A DNA stretch of 9,242 nt from DAOTXK01 sp034430555 (GTDB lineage Bacteria > Chloroflexota > Anaerolineae > Aggregatilineales > Ch27), in the NCBI GenBank assembly GCA_034430555.1, contig DAOUEM010000571.1:1-9242 (forward strand), read 5' to 3'. A program made the translations under genes and the position numbers. This document shows, piece by piece, positions 1 through 7,137 of the stretch. Under the pieces are notes generated by a model, which saw nothing but the letters and a program-made list of their open reading frames with translations, had not been told where the DNA came from and ran no database searches. The stretch's first letter is position 1. Each line of letters starts with the position of its first letter.

Positions 1-1
1 C

Positions 2-1453
2 TTCGACCAGACCGAGTCCGCTGAAGGCACCGTTCACTACATGGTCATGCCGTTTATAGAAGGGCCGACGCTGAGCGATATCATCGCCGACCACAATAAA
101 CGCGAAGAACGGCTGCCAATGGACCAAATCGTCAACATCGTGAATGGCATTGCCTCCGCGCTGGATTACGCCCACAGCAAAGACATGGTCCACCGAGACA
201 TCAAACCCGGCAATATCCTGTTTGACGACCGGGGCAATGCGCTGCTGACCGACTTCGGGCTGGCCCGGCTGACCTTTGGCGCTCGCCTGACCCAGAGCGG
301 CGTCGCCAGCGGCACCCCGGCCTACATGGCCCCGGAACAGGGCCTGGGCGAGCCGGGCGACCGGCGCAGCGACACCTATGCGATGGGCATGATCCTCTTT
401 GAAATGGTGACCGGCCAACTGCCCTTCAGCGCTGATACCAGCCTGGCGCTGATCCTGAAGCATATCAATGACCCGCTGCCATCACCACGCACCATCGTGC
501 CGGACCTGGCCCCGGCAATAGAAGCCATCATCTACCGGGCAACTGCCAAGGACCCGGACGATCGCTACCAGACGGCGGGCGCACTGGCTACCGAATTACG
601 GGCTGCCACCAGCGGGCAGGAAATCAGTAGCCTGACCGCGATGACCGCTTCCCGGCAGCGCCGCGCCGCGCGCAGCTACCGCCGCTCCAGCCTGGGCGTG
701 ATGGGGGCGATTATCGCCGTGGCCGCCGTGGTGCTGATCATCGGCGCGCTGAGCGCCAATCCGCCGGGAGCACCACCTGACCCCACCACGACACCCACGT
801 CCGTGGCCGTCAGCGCGATGACCAGCCGGGCGATCCCCGTCCTGACCGAGTTCGACCCGGGTGATGACTTCATCGATGAATGGCCGGAGTCGGAAGGACA
901 GCTCGTCCGTGAACTGGTGAACGGCCAGTACGTGCTCCGCTCCGAAATCGCCAACCAGGGATACGCCACCGTGCTCAGCCCGGACTACTACTCATACAAC
1001 TCGGTGCGGGTAGAAACCACCGCCACGCTGAACCCTGACAGCCAACCGTCGAGCGGTTTCGGCGTGATCTTCCGCTACCATGATAATGATAACTACTACG
1101 TCTTCACCATCAACGGAAACAGAGAAGTCAGCATCTGGATTCGCGACGATGGCCTTTGGGAGGAGCTGCGGGGAGGGGCCAGCGAGTGGACTCGTGACGA
1201 CGCCGTCAACCCACCCGGCGAACCCAACCTTCTGACCGTGGAAGCAAACGGCGAAAGCTTCATCGGCTACGTGAACCAGACACCGGTCGTGACCGTCTCA
1301 GATAGCCGGATCGCCAGCGGCAGCGTCGGCCTGTATATCGCGACGGCTATACAGACCACCCTCGGTCGCGGCGAACAGGCGCTGACCGAGGTGGCCTTTG
1401 ACCGGTTCTCCGCCGATCTGTTCACGCCCTCGATGGGCACCAGCGGGCAGTAA
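2..1453 (+). CDS. Membrane-anchored PknB-type Ser/Thr protein kinase with lectin-like ectodomain (5' partial)
   Basis: This is the C-terminal 483 residues of a eukaryotic-type Ser/Thr kinase. The frame is open from base 2 through the ATG at 41, and the P-loop and catalytic lysine are missing, so the start lies upstream and 41 is not the real start. Visible kinase motifs are the catalytic loop HRDIKPGN (from 191), the DFG triad (251-259) and the APE-type motif MAPEQ (326-340). The kinase fold ends near base 600. A basic juxtamembrane stretch (RQRRAARSYRR) is followed by one hydrophobic segment at about 692-757 and a Pro/Thr-rich linker. The remaining ~200 residues should be extracytoplasmic. 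They are rich in aromatic residues and beta-strand-like, with GFGVIFRYHDNDNYYVF, a W/D-rich middle and a VGLYIAT...FDRFSADLF end. This resembles concanavalin/LamG-like domains (DUF1080-type) on Chloroflexota kinases. I infer a sensor kinase; its ligand and substrates are unknown. It converges on the - strand operon. Confidence 0.93.
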   Translation, partial: FDQTESAEGTVHYMVMPFIEGPTLSDIIADHNKREERLPMDQIVNIVNGIASALDYAHSKDMVHRDIKPGNILFDDRGNALLTDFGLARLTFGARLTQSGVASGTPAYMAPEQGLGEPGDRRSDTYAMGMILFEMVTGQLPFSADTSLALILKHINDPLPSPRTIVPDLAPAIEAIIYRATAKDPDDRYQTAGALATELRAATSGQEISSLTAMTASRQRRAARSYRRSSLGVMGAIIAVAAVVLIIGALSANPPGAPPDPTTTPTSVAVSAMTSRAIPVLTEFDPGDDFIDEWPESEGQLVRELVNGQYVLRSEIANQGYATVLSPDYYSYNSVRVETTATLNPDSQPSSGFGVIFRYHDNDNYYVFTINGNREVSIWIRDDGLWEELRGGASEWTRDDAVNPPGEPNLLTVEANGESFIGYVNQTPVVTVSDSRIASGSVGLYIATAIQTTLGRGEQALTEVAFDRFSADLFTPSMGTSGQ

Positions 1454-1498
1454 CCGGCGGCGCGACGCGCTTTACCCCTCGATCACCGGCAAGCAAAC

Positions 1499-1526
1499 AA
1501 GGGGCATGGACGCCCCTTTTACTTTT
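1499..1526. terminator. Hairpin terminator between convergent genes, probably bidirectional
   Basis: A 7-bp stem (AAGGGGC at 1499-1505 pairing with GCCCCTT at 1512-1518) encloses a 6-nt loop. On the + strand it is followed by TTTTACTTTT (1517-1526), a good rho-independent terminator for the kinase gene. Read on the - strand, the same stem is followed by the T-rich TTGTTTGCTT, so it can also end the seven-gene operon that finishes at 1581. The rest of the 127-nt gap shows nothing else I can support. Confidence 0.82.
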
Positions 1527-1580
1527 GGGAGGAATTGCTTGGATCACACAGGCGAGATAGCCTGAAAACGATCAGCCCAG

Positions 1581-2135
1581 CTAGTCGCCCGGTTGTTTAA
1601 CCGTCGGCGGTGCGGCAGTCACCGAGACTTCCTGCCTGACCGGTGGCGGGTTGGTTGCCGCGATCTGCCCTTGTGGCGCACCGGTGATATCGCGCCGCTG
1701 GGTAACCATATTGATGCCGTTACGGACCACCGTCAACGTGCGGATGAGCTGGCTCTCCAGCTCGCCCAGAACCTCGTTGACGTATTTATCCGCATCAAGC
1801 TGCATGACCTCGGCATCCTGGCGTGCCTGCTCCAGGATGTTGGCGGCGCGGCTCTGGGCAGCCTGGGCAATGGCCTCCCGTGAGATCAGCGTATCGCCCT
1901 TTTCTTTGGCCAGTTCCACCATCCGAGAGGCTTCCTCATTGGCCTGGGCCATCAGGCGGTCACGCTGTTGAATGACCCGAGATGCTTTCTCGATCTCTTC
2001 GGGGATCGAAATGCGCATCTGGTCAATGATTTCCAGGGCCCGCTCTTCGTCGACTAGAGTCATCTTACTGAGCGGAATGTGCCGGCCCTCATCTATCAGG
2101 TCTTCCAGACGATCGACAAGATGCTGGATATCCAT
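1581..2135 (-). CDS. Coiled-coil protein of unknown function encoded next to coaD
   Basis: A soluble protein of 184 residues with no signal peptide or membrane segment. Residues 1-45 form a short helical region with acidic clusters (VDRLEDLIDEG, LVDEERALEIID). Residues ~46-135 are a long, highly charged, Ala/Glu/Arg/Gln-rich helix with heptad character (QANEEASRMVELAKEKGD, ANILEQARQDAEVMQLDADKY). This resembles DivIVA-like, V-ATPase E subunit or F-ATPase b subunit coiled coils, which explains loose 'ATPase' labels given to such proteins. The last ~35 residues are Pro/Thr/Ala-rich and probably disordered. The N-terminal pattern (LVDEE..LEIID.....PEEI..A) matches, from memory, a clostridial family encoded beside coaD. 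The ATG at 2135 follows a GGAGGGAG Shine-Dalgarno and lies 20 nt after coaD. It is the last gene of the operon. The coding call is secure; the function is not known, and a scaffold role is only a guess. Confidence 0.88.
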   Translation of the reverse strand: MDIQHLVDRLEDLIDEGRHIPLSKMTLVDEERALEIIDQMRISIPEEIEKASRVIQQRDRLMAQANEEASRMVELAKEKGDTLISREAIAQAAQSRAANILEQARQDAEVMQLDADKYVNEVLGELESQLIRTLTVVRNGINMVTQRRDITGAPQGQIAATNPPPVRQEVSVTAAPPTVKQPGD

Positions 2136-2155
2136 AGGAGCACTCCCTCCCCAAA

Positions 2156-2683
2156 TCAGTCGTTCATACTAACCATGTATACAGGTTGCTCGCCGTTGGC
2201 GTTCAGTTCCGCAAAACGCTGGCGTAATGCCCGCTGCACGTGCAGGGGCACCATGGTGCTGACATCTCCCCCCAACGAAGCGATCTCACGCACCGTGCTG
2301 GAACTGAGATGGACGTAGGCTTCCCCGGCGATCAGATTCACGATCTCCAGGCCGGGGGCCAACCGCCGGTTCGCCAGGGCCATGCGGAACTCCAGTTCAA
2401 AATCTGAGAATACACGCAAACCCCTTACCAGCGCAATCGCGCCTACCTCTTTTGCATAGTCTACAGTGAGACCCCCATATATCGCAACTCGGATGTTTGG
2501 GATATGGCGAAGCGATTTTTCCACCAGCGCCAGCCGTTCCTCCGAGTTAAACAGCAGCCGTTTGTTGGGACGGTCGTAAACGCCAACGATCAACTCGTCA
2601 AACAAGCGCGCGGCCCGCTGCGCGATGTCGATGTGCCCGTAGTGCACGGGATCAAATGAGGCGGGGTATAACGCTTTGCGCAT
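2156..2683 (-). CDS. coaD: Phosphopantetheine adenylyltransferase (CoaD)
   Basis: Transfers AMP from ATP to 4'-phosphopantetheine to give dephospho-CoA, the penultimate step of CoA synthesis, in the cytoplasm. The 175-residue protein has the nucleotidyltransferase signature early (YPASFDPVHYGH, residues 6-17), a Lys41 in PNKRLLF matching the substrate-binding Lys42 of E. coli CoaD, the GLTVDYAK segment, the VRGLR motif (Arg87 and Arg90) followed by SDFELEF, and the SSSTVREIA nucleotide-binding segment near residues 127-135. The active-site motif reads HxGH (His14, His17), where CoaD usually has TxGH. The protein is about 16 residues longer than E. coli CoaD (159), because of a C-terminal tail after the VPLHVQRAL helix. 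The ATG at 2683 has an AGGAA Shine-Dalgarno 6 nt upstream. It lies 28 nt after recG and 20 nt before the coiled-coil gene, within the operon. Confidence 0.97.
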   Translation of the reverse strand: MRKALYPASFDPVHYGHIDIAQRAARLFDELIVGVYDRPNKRLLFNSEERLALVEKSLRHIPNIRVAIYGGLTVDYAKEVGAIALVRGLRVFSDFELEFRMALANRRLAPGLEIVNLIAGEAYVHLSSSTVREIASLGGDVSTMVPLHVQRALRQRFAELNANGEQPVYMVSMND

Positions 2684-2711
2684 ATCGGGTTCCTAACGGT
2701 TCCAGAGGGTA

Positions 2712-5372
2712 TCAACTCAGGTCGGTCTCAACAGCTTGCCACATTGCCACTCGCTCCGCCAGCAACCGGTGTTCCGGCAGCGAAAGCGTCGGGTCTTCTT
2801 CGTACAAGGTGCGGGCTTCGCGCTGGGCCAGCGCCACCAGCGACGCGGTGATGTCTCCGCCAAAACGGATCTGGCCGGCCAGGCCGCTCTGGCGCGTGCC
2901 GAACAGGTCGCCTGCCCCCCGCAGCTCAAAATCGATCTCGGCCAGCTTAAAGCCGTCGGTGGTCTCGACCATGGCCTCCAGCCGCCGGCGGGCATCTTCG
3001 GTTGAGGTATCACCAATCAGCAAGCAGTACGACTGGTGCGGGCCGCGTCCCACCCGGCCTCGGAACTGGTGCAGCTGCGCCAACCCGAAACGATTCGCAC
3101 CCTCGATTAAGATGACGCGGGCATTGGGGATATCGATGCCCACTTCCACCACCGACGTACTGACCAGGATATCGACTTCGCCGGCAGCGAACGCCGCCAT
3201 GACCGAATCCTTCTCTTCGGCGGACAGCCGCCCATGCAACAGCCCCAGCCGCCGTCCTGGGAACACGCGCTCGGCCAGGCGCCGGTATTCGTCCACCGCC
3301 GCCTGCGTTTCGTCTTCCGGGTCGTCGGCTTCCACCAGCGGGTATACGATGAAAGCCTGCCCGCCTTCTTCGATCTGGCCCTCGATAAACGTGTAGGCCC
3401 GTTCCCGCTCCAGTTCATCTATTTGGTAGGTTTTCACCGGCGTACGGCCGGGTGGCATTTCGTCGATCACGGTCAGGTCGAGATCGGCATGCAAGGTCAG
3501 CGCCAGCGTACGCGGGATCGGCGTAGCGGTCATCACCAGCAGATGCGGATTGGTGCCCTTGCCGCGCAGCGTGCCCCGTTGGGAGACGCCAAACCGGTGC
3601 TGCTCATCGATCACGGCCAGCGACAGGTTCTGGAAGGATACGCCACCCTGGATCAGCGCGTGGGTGCCGATCACGATCGACACGGTGCCTTCTGCCAGCC
3701 GGGCCAGGGTATCCTCGCGCTCCGCCGCCGGGGTGGCCCCGGTCAGCAAGCGCACGGCGATCTCGCGGTCTGGCAGCAGATCGGCCACCAACTGCGTGAC
3801 TGAGCGGAAATGCTGCTCGGCCAGAATGCCGGTCGGCGCCATCAGGGCGGCCTGCCCGCTATTCTCTACGGCGAACAACATCGCCAGCGCCGCCACAATG
3901 GTCTTGCCGGATCCCACGTCACCCTGCAAGAGGCGGTTCATCGGCACACCACGGGCCATATCCTCACGAATGGCCGCGAGCGCCGCTTGCTGCGCACCCG
4001 TCAATTGATAGGGCAGCCGGGCCTGCACATCGGCCAGCCACGCATCGGTCACCGGCAGCGGTACGGCGGGCACCTGCTGCCATTCCCGCCGACGAGCCAG
4101 CATCGCCATTTGCAGCAGGAACAACTCGTCGAAGGCCAGCCGTTCGCGGGCGTAGGTCACGTAATCCCAGTGCTCCGGGAAGTGCAGCTGCCGCAGCGCC
4201 CACCCCAGGTCCACCAACTCGGCGCGATCCAGCACGCTCTCCGGCATGTAGTCCGGCAGGCGCGGCGACCAGTAATCCACCGTCGTTTTGAGGATGCGGC
4301 GCATGGTCCGCGCCGTGATGCCCTTGGTCAGCGGGAATATGGGCACGATAGCCCGGGTATGCAGGTTGTCGTATTCCAGCAGCTCCCACTCCGGGTTGGT
4401 CATGGAAAGCTTGCCCAGGTAGAGGTCGGTCTCGCCGCTCACCACGACCTGCACCCCGCGTTTGAGCTGGTTGCGCAGATAGAGCTGGCCGAAAAACGAC
4501 ACCTGCAGGATGCCGGTGCCATCATCCAGCACCACCTGGAGGAATTCACGACCGGTGCGCGCCTTGAGCACGGCGCTGCTCCGCACGGACCCGATCAGCG
4601 TGACCGTTTCGCCCGGCTGCGCTTTGCTGATGGGCAGCAGGCGTGTGTAATCATCGTAGCGGCGGGGCAGATGGTAAAGCAGGTCACCGACCACGTGGAT
4701 ATTGAGCCGGGATAGTTTCTCCGCCATACGCTCGCCCACCCGCTCGACCACGGTGACCGGTGCGGCCAGTCCGTGCAGCAGTTCGACGGCTTCCTCATAG
4801 GCGAGCATACGGCGCGGCTTATGACGCGGCTTGGGCCGGGAAGGCTCGGCACTGATAACCGGTTCCTCCGGTGGTGATTCGGGGAGTCGCTCGCTCACGG
4901 CAGGCGCTGCTTCTACCGTTGGTTCTGCCGGTAGATTCCGGTGCTGCTCGGAGCCCCGTCGTCCGCGTCCGCGCCGCTGCAAACGGTCCCGTGGCGGATG
5001 CTTGGCCTTTTGTGTGGACCAGCCATCCCGCTTGGGCGAGGCTTTCTCCACGGCCGATGGTGGTGAAGTTGGGGGCTGGTCCGGTGCGTCCTGTGCCTGG
5101 CCGGGCATTGGAATACGGCCGGTGATACGGCCCATCATGTATTTGATCGTATCATGGCGCGCCCGCCGGTCGACCAGATCGTGGTACTCCTGCATGCGCT
5201 CGACCAACTCGTCGACCAGCATGTGATGCTCCGGAATGCGGGCCTGGGCATGGGCATCGCCCTGCCAGTTGTTGGCGAAGGCGGCCAGCCCGCCGATCAC
5301 GGCGGTATCTTTGTACCCTTGCTCGCGCTCCAGGTTGAGAATCTTCATCAATGTTTCAAGTGCAGATGGCAT
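2712..5372 (-). CDS. recG: ATP-dependent DNA helicase RecG with N-terminal extension
   Basis: A superfamily 2 DNA translocase that remodels stalled replication forks and branch-migrates Holliday junctions. In the 886-residue protein, residues 1-90 form a helical N-terminal region and 90-189 a Pro-rich linker with basic and acidic patches. Residues ~200-360 are the wedge/OB domain (HGLAAPVTVVERVG, LLYHLPRRYDDY). The two helicase domains follow: Walker A GDVGSGKT (484-491), DEQH box (589-592), TATPIPRTLALT (motif III), VEVGIDIPNA (motif V), QFRGRVGRG (motif VI, 769-777) and the C-terminal FKLAEIDFELRGAGD element of the TRG region. All catalytic motifs are intact. E. coli RecG has 693 residues; the extra length is N-terminal, as in Thermotoga. 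I chose the ATG at 5372 because PSALETLMKILNLEREQGY fits the family N-terminus as I recall it and it lies 10 nt after the preceding degV stop. A TTG at 5405 would overlap that gene. Neither start has a good Shine-Dalgarno, so translational coupling is likely. Confidence 0.97.
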   Translation of the reverse strand: MPSALETLMKILNLEREQGYKDTAVIGGLAAFANNWQGDAHAQARIPEHHMLVDELVERMQEYHDLVDRRARHDTIKYMMGRITGRIPMPGQAQDAPDQPPTSPPSAVEKASPKRDGWSTQKAKHPPRDRLQRRGRGRRGSEQHRNLPAEPTVEAAPAVSERLPESPPEEPVISAEPSRPKPRHKPRRMLAYEEAVELLHGLAAPVTVVERVGERMAEKLSRLNIHVVGDLLYHLPRRYDDYTRLLPISKAQPGETVTLIGSVRSSAVLKARTGREFLQVVLDDGTGILQVSFFGQLYLRNQLKRGVQVVVSGETDLYLGKLSMTNPEWELLEYDNLHTRAIVPIFPLTKGITARTMRRILKTTVDYWSPRLPDYMPESVLDRAELVDLGWALRQLHFPEHWDYVTYARERLAFDELFLLQMAMLARRREWQQVPAVPLPVTDAWLADVQARLPYQLTGAQQAALAAIREDMARGVPMNRLLQGDVGSGKTIVAALAMLFAVENSGQAALMAPTGILAEQHFRSVTQLVADLLPDREIAVRLLTGATPAAEREDTLARLAEGTVSIVIGTHALIQGGVSFQNLSLAVIDEQHRFGVSQRGTLRGKGTNPHLLVMTATPIPRTLALTLHADLDLTVIDEMPPGRTPVKTYQIDELERERAYTFIEGQIEEGGQAFIVYPLVEADDPEDETQAAVDEYRRLAERVFPGRRLGLLHGRLSAEEKDSVMAAFAAGEVDILVSTSVVEVGIDIPNARVILIEGANRFGLAQLHQFRGRVGRGPHQSYCLLIGDTSTEDARRRLEAMVETTDGFKLAEIDFELRGAGDLFGTRQSGLAGQIRFGGDITASLVALAQREARTLYEEDPTLSLPEHRLLAERVAMWQAVETDLS

Positions 5373-5382
5373 GTGTGCTCGC

Positions 5383-6231
5383 TTAATGCTCAGTAACCAT
5401 AGCAATGCCCAGCCCGCTGGCGCCCACGTGGGTCCCCAGCGCGGGATTGACGTTTACCACTAACACCTCGCCCGCTGGATGCACCGGCGTCAGCGCCTCG
5501 CGCAGCTCATACGCCCCATCCAGGTATTCGGTATGCAGCACGGCCAGCCGCTCCAGCGGTGTAAAGCTGTGCGCCAGGTCGATTAACCGCTGCCTGGCCC
5601 GCTTGAAGGTGCGGATGTTCGCGACCGATTTCACTTCGCCCTGCGTCAATTCTACCACCGGCTTGATCTGCAAGATCGTGCCGGCCATGGCCGCGGCCCA
5701 GCTCACACGGCCGCTCTTGCGCAGATTTTCCATCGTACTCAGCGCGCCAAAGACCTTGATCCGCGGCTGGATATCGGCGACCAGGGCTTCGATGTCGGCC
5801 ACCGTAGCCCCTTCGGCGGCCGCTTCCGCCGCGGCCATCACCAGGAACCCCGCCGCCATGGTGACCTGCCCGGTGTCGATCAAGGTGAAGCGGCCGGGGG
5901 CATATTCTTCCGCCGCCATACGGAAATTGTTGTAAATGCTGCTCAGGTGAGCAGGTGGCGTAAACAGGACCAGGTGATCGACCTCCGCGGCCTTGGCCTG
6001 TACCATCTCACGCGTCAGGCCCAGCGGGCAGGCCGACGTGGTGGGCAGGGTCGTCATATCCGGCAGACGCTGGTAAAACTCACTGCGTGTGATCTGCACG
6101 CCGTCATCCAGGAAGCTTTCTTCCCCGATGTTCACCACGGCCGGGATCAGCGTGATGTCCAGCCGGGAGGCGATGTCGCGCGGCACATCGCATACGCTGT
6201 CCGCGATGACCCTGATTACAGGAACAGACAC
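5383..6231 (-). CDS. degV: DegV family fatty-acid-binding protein (FakB-type), canonical pocket motif
   Basis: DegV/FakB proteins bind a fatty acid and present its carboxylate to the FakA kinase, which makes the acyl-phosphate. The 282-residue protein spans the full EDD fold: RVIADSVCDVP (residues 7-17), PTTSACP at 63-69 (counterpart of the TTSQP motif whose Thr contacts the carboxylate), the AHLSSIYNN segment (counterpart of LSGTYQS), ENLRKSGRVSW (the L.KGGRI element), QIKPVVEL, and GTHVG with His268 near the C-terminus, the conserved His of the binding site. All expected polar pocket elements are present. It starts with GTG at 6231, three nt after the upstream degV stop, with AGAGGA 7 nt before it. 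It ends 10 nt before recG. Family and start are confident; the bound lipid and its chain preference are unknown. Confidence 0.95.
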   Translation of the reverse strand: MSVPVIRVIADSVCDVPRDIASRLDITLIPAVVNIGEESFLDDGVQITRSEFYQRLPDMTTLPTTSACPLGLTREMVQAKAAEVDHLVLFTPPAHLSSIYNNFRMAAEEYAPGRFTLIDTGQVTMAAGFLVMAAAEAAAEGATVADIEALVADIQPRIKVFGALSTMENLRKSGRVSWAAAMAGTILQIKPVVELTQGEVKSVANIRTFKRARQRLIDLAHSFTPLERLAVLHTEYLDGAYELREALTPVHPAGEVLVVNVNPALGTHVGASGLGIAMVTEH

Positions 6232-6234
6232 AGT

Positions 6235-7098
6235 TCAGTCCTCTTCCTCGGACTCATAAACGATGATGCCCACCCCGTCCGGGCCGAGGTGCGTGCCCAA
6301 CGTCGGCCCGTACATCATAACCGGAAAATCCCGCCCGCCAAATTCCAGCGCCAGGCGATCTTGCAGCAACCGGGTCTGCTCGGTGATATGCGGCGTGTTC
6401 TGCACGATCACCAGTTGGTTGAGCATGGCAAACTCCGTGACGAACTCGATCAGTTTGTCGACGGCCTGGGCGCGCGTGCGCACCTTCTCCATGGGGATCA
6501 GCTCCCCGTCCTCAATAGTCAGGAAGGGTTTGATGCCCAGTATCCGGCCCAGGATGGCCTGCGCCTCCCCGATCAGGTTGCCACGGTACAGGTAATCGAG
6601 CGTCTCCACGTAAAAGACGGCGTACACGCGCGGCACGGCCCCCCGCACGACCCGCACCACGCCCTCCAGGGAATCGGTGGTCTCCGCCGCAAGGGCCGCG
6701 GTTTCCGCCAGTATCCCCAGTCCGACCGAGGTCGTCATCGAATCGATGACCACGATCTCGCAGCGCCCCAACAGGGAATCGGCAGCGGTCTGGGCATTAC
6801 GCCATGATTGGCTCAAGCCGTGCGCCATCGGCAGCACCAGGATATGATCGGACTCGCGGGCAAGCGGACTCAATACTTCCGCATAGTCGGTCACGGACGG
6901 CGCGACCAGTTCCGGCACGGACATGCCCTCGGTCAGAACCCGGCGGAAAAACCCTTCGGCATCCAGGTCCACGCCTTCCCGGTAGGATTGGTTACCGAAA
7001 CGAATGATGACCGGGACGATGGTGATGTCATACTGGTTGACCAGGGTCGGGTTGAGGAACTGCGCTGAACTATCTGTAACAATACGAACCTTGCCCAA
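6235..7098 (-). CDS. degV: DegV family lipid-binding protein, divergent pocket motif
   Basis: A second FakB-type protein, 287 residues from the chosen start. It opens with the family signature GKVRIVTDSSAQF and continues with ITIVPVIIRFG, HGLSQSWRNAQTA (LSGTYQS counterpart), VIDSMTTSVGLG, YLYRGNLIGEAQAILGRI (the L.KGGRI element), GIKPFLTIEDGEL and GTHLGPDGVG with the conserved His270. The fatty-acid motif normally reading TTSQ between two prolines is ELVA here (residues 62-68), so two or three pocket hydroxyls are lost. The C-terminus is acidic (ESEEED). I place the start at TTG 7098 because an AGGAGG sits 6 nt upstream and the protein then begins at the usual family position. An ATG at 7128 would add MSVWAGRRKT and has only GGTGA upstream. 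The next degV gene begins 3 nt after the stop. The two paralogues are clearly diverged, so this is not a recent duplication. It may bind a different lipid. Confidence 0.93.
   Translation of the reverse strand: MGKVRIVTDSSAQFLNPTLVNQYDITIVPVIIRFGNQSYREGVDLDAEGFFRRVLTEGMSVPELVAPSVTDYAEVLSPLARESDHILVLPMAHGLSQSWRNAQTAADSLLGRCEIVVIDSMTTSVGLGILAETAALAAETTDSLEGVVRVVRGAVPRVYAVFYVETLDYLYRGNLIGEAQAILGRILGIKPFLTIEDGELIPMEKVRTRAQAVDKLIEFVTEFAMLNQLVIVQNTPHITEQTRLLQDRLALEFGGRDFPVMMYGPTLGTHLGPDGVGIIVYESEEED
6239..6244 (-). promoter_or_regulatory. Ribosome binding site inside the end of the upstream degV gene
   Basis: The - strand reads AGAGGA, seven nt before the GTG start at 6231. It lies in the codons for the Glu/Asp tail (ESEEED) and stop of the preceding degV gene, so the acidic tail and the ribosome binding site share bases. 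This supports the GTG start and translational coupling of the pair. Confidence 0.7.
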
Positions 7099-7104
7099 CG
7101 TTTT

Positions 7105-7110
7105 CCTCCT
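7105..7110 (-). promoter_or_regulatory. Strong Shine-Dalgarno deciding a TTG start
   Basis: The - strand reads AGGAGG here, then six nt, then TTG at 7098. This is a near-perfect match to the anti-Shine-Dalgarno with ideal spacing, while the ATG 30 nt upstream (7128) has a weaker GGTGA. It supports translation from TTG, giving a protein that begins MGKVRIVTDSS. Confidence 0.75.
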
Positions 7111-7137
7111 GCCCGCCCAAACTGACATACGATTTCA

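Noticed and set aside
1460..1470. GCGCG-A-CGCGC palindrome just after the kinase stop, as a terminator
   Set aside because: The loop is too small unless the stem is cut to about 3 bp and only TTT follows. The hairpin at 1499-1526 is a much better terminator.
3810..4715. A 301-codon + strand open frame opposite recG
   Set aside because: It is in codon register with recG, with the same His/Arg/Gln-rich antisense composition and no motif. RecG on the other strand has all helicase motifs.
5373..5405. A TTG at 5405 as the recG start
   Set aside because: It would add MLWLLSIKRAH, overlap the preceding degV gene by 23 nt and has no Shine-Dalgarno. The ATG at 5372 begins at the family-like N-terminus.
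5947..6807. A 286-codon + strand open frame across both degV genes
   Set aside because: It crosses the junction of the two degV genes, which are in the same frame, and is again the in-register antisense frame. The protein has no recognisable features.
5383..7098. The two degV genes as a recent tandem duplication
   Set aside because: They share the fold landmarks but differ at most positions, including the pocket motif and lengths. No long nucleotide repeat is apparent between them.
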